This document shows, piece by piece, positions 60,601-64,000 of a DNA stretch of 64,000 nucleotides. A program made the position numbers and the translations under genes. Numbering within the stretch: the stretch's first letter is position 1; each line of letters begins with the position of its first letter. Below the pieces are notes generated by a model, which ran no database searches, had not been told where the DNA came from, and worked only from the letters and a program-made list of their open reading frames with translations. Origin of the DNA: Owenia fusiformis (taxonomy: Eukaryota; Annelida; Polychaeta; Sabellida; Oweniidae). The stretch spans positions 35,742,538 through 35,806,537 of the forward strand of contig CAIIXF020000007.1 of NCBI GenBank assembly GCA_903813345.2, in the 5' to 3' direction.

Positions 60601-63600
60601 TTTTCTCTTATTTCATGTTATCCCCGGGCATCAATTTGCAAAGGCTACGTTCAAAATATACATTACTGAAAGTATCACCGAATGCGATTCTTACATAAAT
60701 CGTTCATCCTTTCATTGATACACAGAAGTAGAAAATAATGCGCCAACCTTAGTTTTCTCTTCCATCGCGGCCATTTTATTGGATAAATCAGTGAACGTAG
60801 CTGTCCAACTTCATTTTCAGAGGTGGCGTACCGTCATGCTATAACACCGTGCTATTGACTATTTTCACATCACTGGCCTCTTTTTGCCTGATTGATATAA
60901 TGCCAATTGATGTAATGGTCCCCAGTTAAACCAGTTGAGAGATGGACAACATTACTGGGGGTCATAACAGTACTCGTTCATGTTCAAGTTCTCACACAAG
61001 TGTTTTACACAGTCTGTAGCCAGCTTTTACCAAGGGGTAGGAGCAGTTTTACCAAGGGCAAAGCTTTTGCCTAGGGATGAACTTTTTGACAGTTTTGGCT
61101 AAAAAATCATGCGAAGTGCTCAGATTGGTGAGAAACTGCATCATTTTGAAAGAATCTCTTGGGGGAGCAGCAGCTCCCTTTATCTCTCCCCTCTACCTGC
61201 CTACGAGCCTGTGTACTTAATCTCTCCAATGTTCATGATCAATACTAAATGTAAAATTTTCACATTTTTCATATTTCTACTATTCATATTGACCAATCCC
61301 CATTAATGTCATTTTAACACGTCCTTAATCCCTTGTTTTCTAGTCGTATGTGCTTTTATTATTCAGTTTCACAATCTATTGTTTTGCCATGCCAGTTTTA
61401 CATGTTTGCTTGCTGAGTTTGTTTTATGTAATGTTTTTTGTTCCTTATATGGTTTACACATTCACTCAGTTGAGTTGGGGTGTTGCCCCATTACTAGTTA
61501 ATGTTGCCTAGAGTTTGTGACTGTACATACACAAAGTATTTCAAATATATATTTTAGAAAACATTTTATATTTGATTCCCACCCAAGGGTCTTCCACTCA
61601 CCCATTAACATAAACAAAACATGAACTCTAATAAAAATGCCAACAAGACTGCAAGGGAAACTTAATCTATGAATTGGACTTTGCCATATCACATGTATTA
61701 GTCCCGTGACCAGGGAGGGGGAGGAGGGGGGTTGAGAGACGACCCTCTCCCCTAGGCACATTTTCTGTCAACATCCTGCAATTTTTCACCACTTTAGTAC
61801 TTTTCAAGTGATGTTCGGATGATGCTTTCATTTAATTGCTTGCACTGATGGTTTCTCTTGAAAATTCATGCACATAAGGTGATCTAGTATTTCAACACAG
61901 GACCCTGAAAGCTTGAAGTAGACGAATTCATAGTATTACTGTTTGTATTATTAATCTCTATGATTTTTCAATAGGCTTACTCAGTCAGTGAATGCAGGAT
62001 TAAAATACAACACACATGAGTAATTCACCCACCTATGCATGTTATTATTGAAAAACATTGCCATCTTTTACATCACTCCTAAATTATTTTTGTAAGCATG
62101 CATTTTAAGAGGTTCATTTTTTCAAAAAAAACTCAAAAACAAACTTCATGGAGTTCCTTACATATTTTACTTGATGAAACATGTGTTCAAGTACAATGTA
62201 ACTTTGCATGAAAAATTGTAAAAAAAATGAGGGACGATGGTGAAAATGACGAATGTATTTTGAAAAAGCTTGTTGATGGGTGGATTAAACATGGATTATA
62301 AGATAATCCAATTGATCTGGAAACTATTCTTTGAACTTTTCTTGAAGATTATAGATTCGCCTTTCCCAAGCATTTACTTTTTACAGCCAGAAACTACTCA
62401 CAAAAAAATTATCAACTGTCAAAATTATCAAAAGTCTGTTGCGATACTTTCCCTGCTCCTTTATATTTACCCTTAAAAATAAAAATAATATGAGGATTTT
62501 GAGTTGCACATATAAAAATATAGTTCCACTTGAGCTATTTAAAGTTCATCATAATATAAATCTCCATCTCGGACTTATCACTTCTCTGTGTTTTTACAGT
62601 GGAGGTGGTGTCTGTTGCTGAGCTCCCTTTTAATATTTTCATGCTTTAAGTTGATTTTACATAATTGTAGATTATAGGAGGCGATAAACTATGCATCAAA
62701 TTACGTATTATCAATCAACAGATAAGACACATCATACAGAATAAATGATAAATAAAATATAATAAACAAATAAAAATGAAAAAATAGTACTGTAAATAAA
62801 AAAATTTTGTTTCAGATTATATCTGCCATAATCTTGTGTATTGTCAGTTCAGTCCTTTGTGCAGCGGCAGGGGTGCTGACTATGTTGCGTATCATGCAGA
62901 CATTCCATAGATTCTCAACTTGTGACTATGACAACGATGACCATACATGTAGGTGCTATACATCTGGGTTGAACGCTTTACCTCCAGGCATTTACATCTC
63001 AGGTAAGGATATTGAGTTTATTCTATATGAGGTGCAGGATATTGATAATATAATTACAGTGAAACCTGTAAAGTCTAACACCTAGAAGTGGAATGCCTCT
63101 GTTAGTGGAACACTTTTCAGAGTCCCAAGACCAATTGACTTAATGTTAAATGAACCTCTATAAGTGGAACAACCTCAAGTGGAACACTTTTGAAAGGAAC
63201 CAAATGTGTTCCACGTAACAGGTTTTACTGTATATAATATTTGTGGTTGCCGAAAATTGATATCCATCTGTGCCTGCCTCATTGAAATGTCTAATGTAAA
63301 AGAACAATCTATGGTACTTTGAAATGTTAAAGGTGTCTAGAATCCTTGTATTGCTGGTAGTTAACGTTAAATTTCAAGCCTTTTTAGACCGGATATGCTT
63401 TATATTTTGAGCATTTTTACACATATCACTCTTCATATTATACCTTTTTAAATCCCATCCCCAATCACTCCTATTTATATTGTACCTGTAGCATTTTGGA
63501 TAGCTTTTTGGGTCACCCTGTATATGAAATGAATTAAAATAAAAAAATGTGTCTACCATGTGTTCTTTCAGAGCACAAAGAATACATTTTTCACAAGAGC

Positions 63601-63759
63601 AACAGCTGTGAAGTGATCCAGAACAACCTTGTTGACTTCATGTACGCCCTCTGCGTTCTCTACGGTGGTGGCATCATCATCACTATGGTTACCTCTGGCC
63701 TCGGCATGATTGTCTGTAAAAATGAAAAGGATCAATCTTTTGTATTAGAGCATACCCAA
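57638..63759 (+). CDS. Four-pass membrane protein, FAM189/ENTREP-like (5' part, continues off right edge)
   Basis: Exons: 57638-57889, 58238-58294, 62816-63002, and 63572 to either 63715 or 63759 (two possible donors). Junctions keep phase. Seen: polar N-terminus of about 36 residues; TM1 about 37-60 (VFLGFGVVQIVIGFLLAVIY); TM2 about 78-97; TM3 about 102-127 (IIIISAIILCIVSSVLCAAA); an extracellular loop with several cysteines (CDYDNDDHTCRC, then NSCEVIQNNLVDFMYALCVL); TM4 rich in Gly/Ile. The order of helices and the C-C.C ... C..I...L.D.....C pattern resemble the FAM189/ENTREP endosomal proteins, which use C-terminal PPxY motifs to bring ubiquitin ligases to cargo. That C-terminus is outside the window, so the assignment is tentative. 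A tetraspan of another family (CD20/MS4A-like or sarcospan-like) is the alternative. Confidence 0.7.
60052..60851. mobile_element. CACGGTG-ended DNA transposon, non-autonomous, 5-bp target duplication (element B)
   Basis: CACGGTGTTATAGCATGACG at the left and its inverse (CGTCATGCTATAACACCGTG) at the right. CTATT is duplicated exactly at 60047-60051 and 60852-60856; no other duplication length fits. Length 800 bp. Near the right end, on the minus strand, ATG at 60774 opens MAAMEEKTK, similar in position and start to element A. No transposase. Confidence 0.88.
61015..61210. mobile_element. Diverged relative of the GTAGCCAG MITE
   Basis: TGTAGCCAGCTTTTACCA at the left; internal TTTTGGCTAAAAAATCATGC and CTCAGATTGGTG shared with 18757-18933; the right end is decayed. 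Confidence 0.65.
63055..63232 (+). mobile_element. pogo/Tigger-type MITE (178 bp)
   Basis: TACAGTGAAACCTGT and ACAGGTTTTACTGTA termini with TA flanks; the interior repeats AAGTGGAAC and GGAACACTTTT. Best-preserved member of the family in this window. Confidence 0.85.
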
Positions 63760-64000
63760 GTAAATCATTTTTCTATATATTCCTTCATTAACTCTTCTGT
63801 TGTATACTATATGTCATAATGTATTGATATGATCCACTGGTTAAGTTATGCAGAATGTGGGTTTAAGATAAAGATGGTCTTGCAACTTCTTTTGGATTTG
63901 AGCATACTCAAGTAAATCATTTTTCTATATTCCTTAATTAACTCATCTGTTTTATACTTTATATCATAATGATATGGTCCACTGATTAAGATATTCAGAA
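63738..64000 (+). repeat. Tandem duplication across the end of the last visible exon
   Basis: A segment starting about TTTTGTATTAGAGCATACCC is repeated at about 63890 (TTTTGGATTTGAGCATACTC) and then both read on through CAAGTAAATCATTTTTCTAT. The unit is about 145-150 bp and includes a potential donor (CAA|GTAAAT). Confidence 0.75.

Larger units (their letters stand above)
58660..62470. repeat. Inverted repeat pair in the membrane protein intron
   Basis: About 58660-58990 matches about 62145-62470 in reverse (TACATTGTACTTGAACACAT and complement; CCACCCATCAACAAGCTTTT and complement). Arms of more than 300 bp are separated by about 3.1 kb. They may be two opposite copies of one element or the ends of a larger one. 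Confidence 0.7.

Overview
This is a window of eukaryotic nuclear DNA from an invertebrate animal. The evidence is split genes with GT-AG introns, AT-rich introns and spacers, many families of short inverted-repeat transposons, LINE fragments, and metazoan-type genes. The mix (a multi-vWD secreted glycoprotein, ferroportin, two cathepsin L genes, a four-pass membrane protein) suits a marine lophotrochozoan such as a mollusc or brachiopod. The species cannot be fixed from the sequence alone. I rebuilt all gene models by hand from reading frame, splice signals and phase; every internal junction given keeps frame.

Layout. (1) 1-14.9 kb, minus strand: the first 25 coding exons of a large secreted protein (signal peptide, EMI-like and EGF modules, three vWD-C8-TIL assemblies) that runs off the left edge. 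It has a TATA/Inr promoter near 14.9 kb. (2) 15-22 kb: repeats, including a hAT-like MITE, a decayed LINE reverse transcriptase, a 145-bp tandem repeat, a Tc1-like remnant carrying a nested MITE, and a multi-hairpin foldback element. (3) 22.1-29.0 kb, plus strand: a complete ferroportin (SLC40A1-like) coding sequence of nine exons and 705 residues. (4) 29.1-38.2 kb: mobile DNA, including a mariner-type inverted-repeat element that contains a LINE that itself contains a MITE, a 2.3-kb palindrome whose arms each encode a CXC-like cysteine-rich motif, and a TTAA-flanked foldback element. (5) 38.5-42.9 kb and 46.2-56.2 kb, minus strand: two complete cathepsin L-type proteases (326 and 336 residues) in tandem. 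A 6-kb intron of the second is a nest of transposons. (6) 57.6 kb to the right edge, plus strand: the 5' part of a four-pass membrane protein resembling the FAM189/ENTREP family.

The genes do not form a pathway; they are independent neighbours. The most interesting signals are four. Two non-autonomous elements share CACGGTG termini and have 5-bp target duplications, like the Transib/RAG group. The ferroportin has substitutions at three of the four residues known to bind metal in the mammalian protein, including the hepcidin-binding cysteine. Several tandem arrays begin exactly at splice donors. The large palindrome carries CXC-like motifs.
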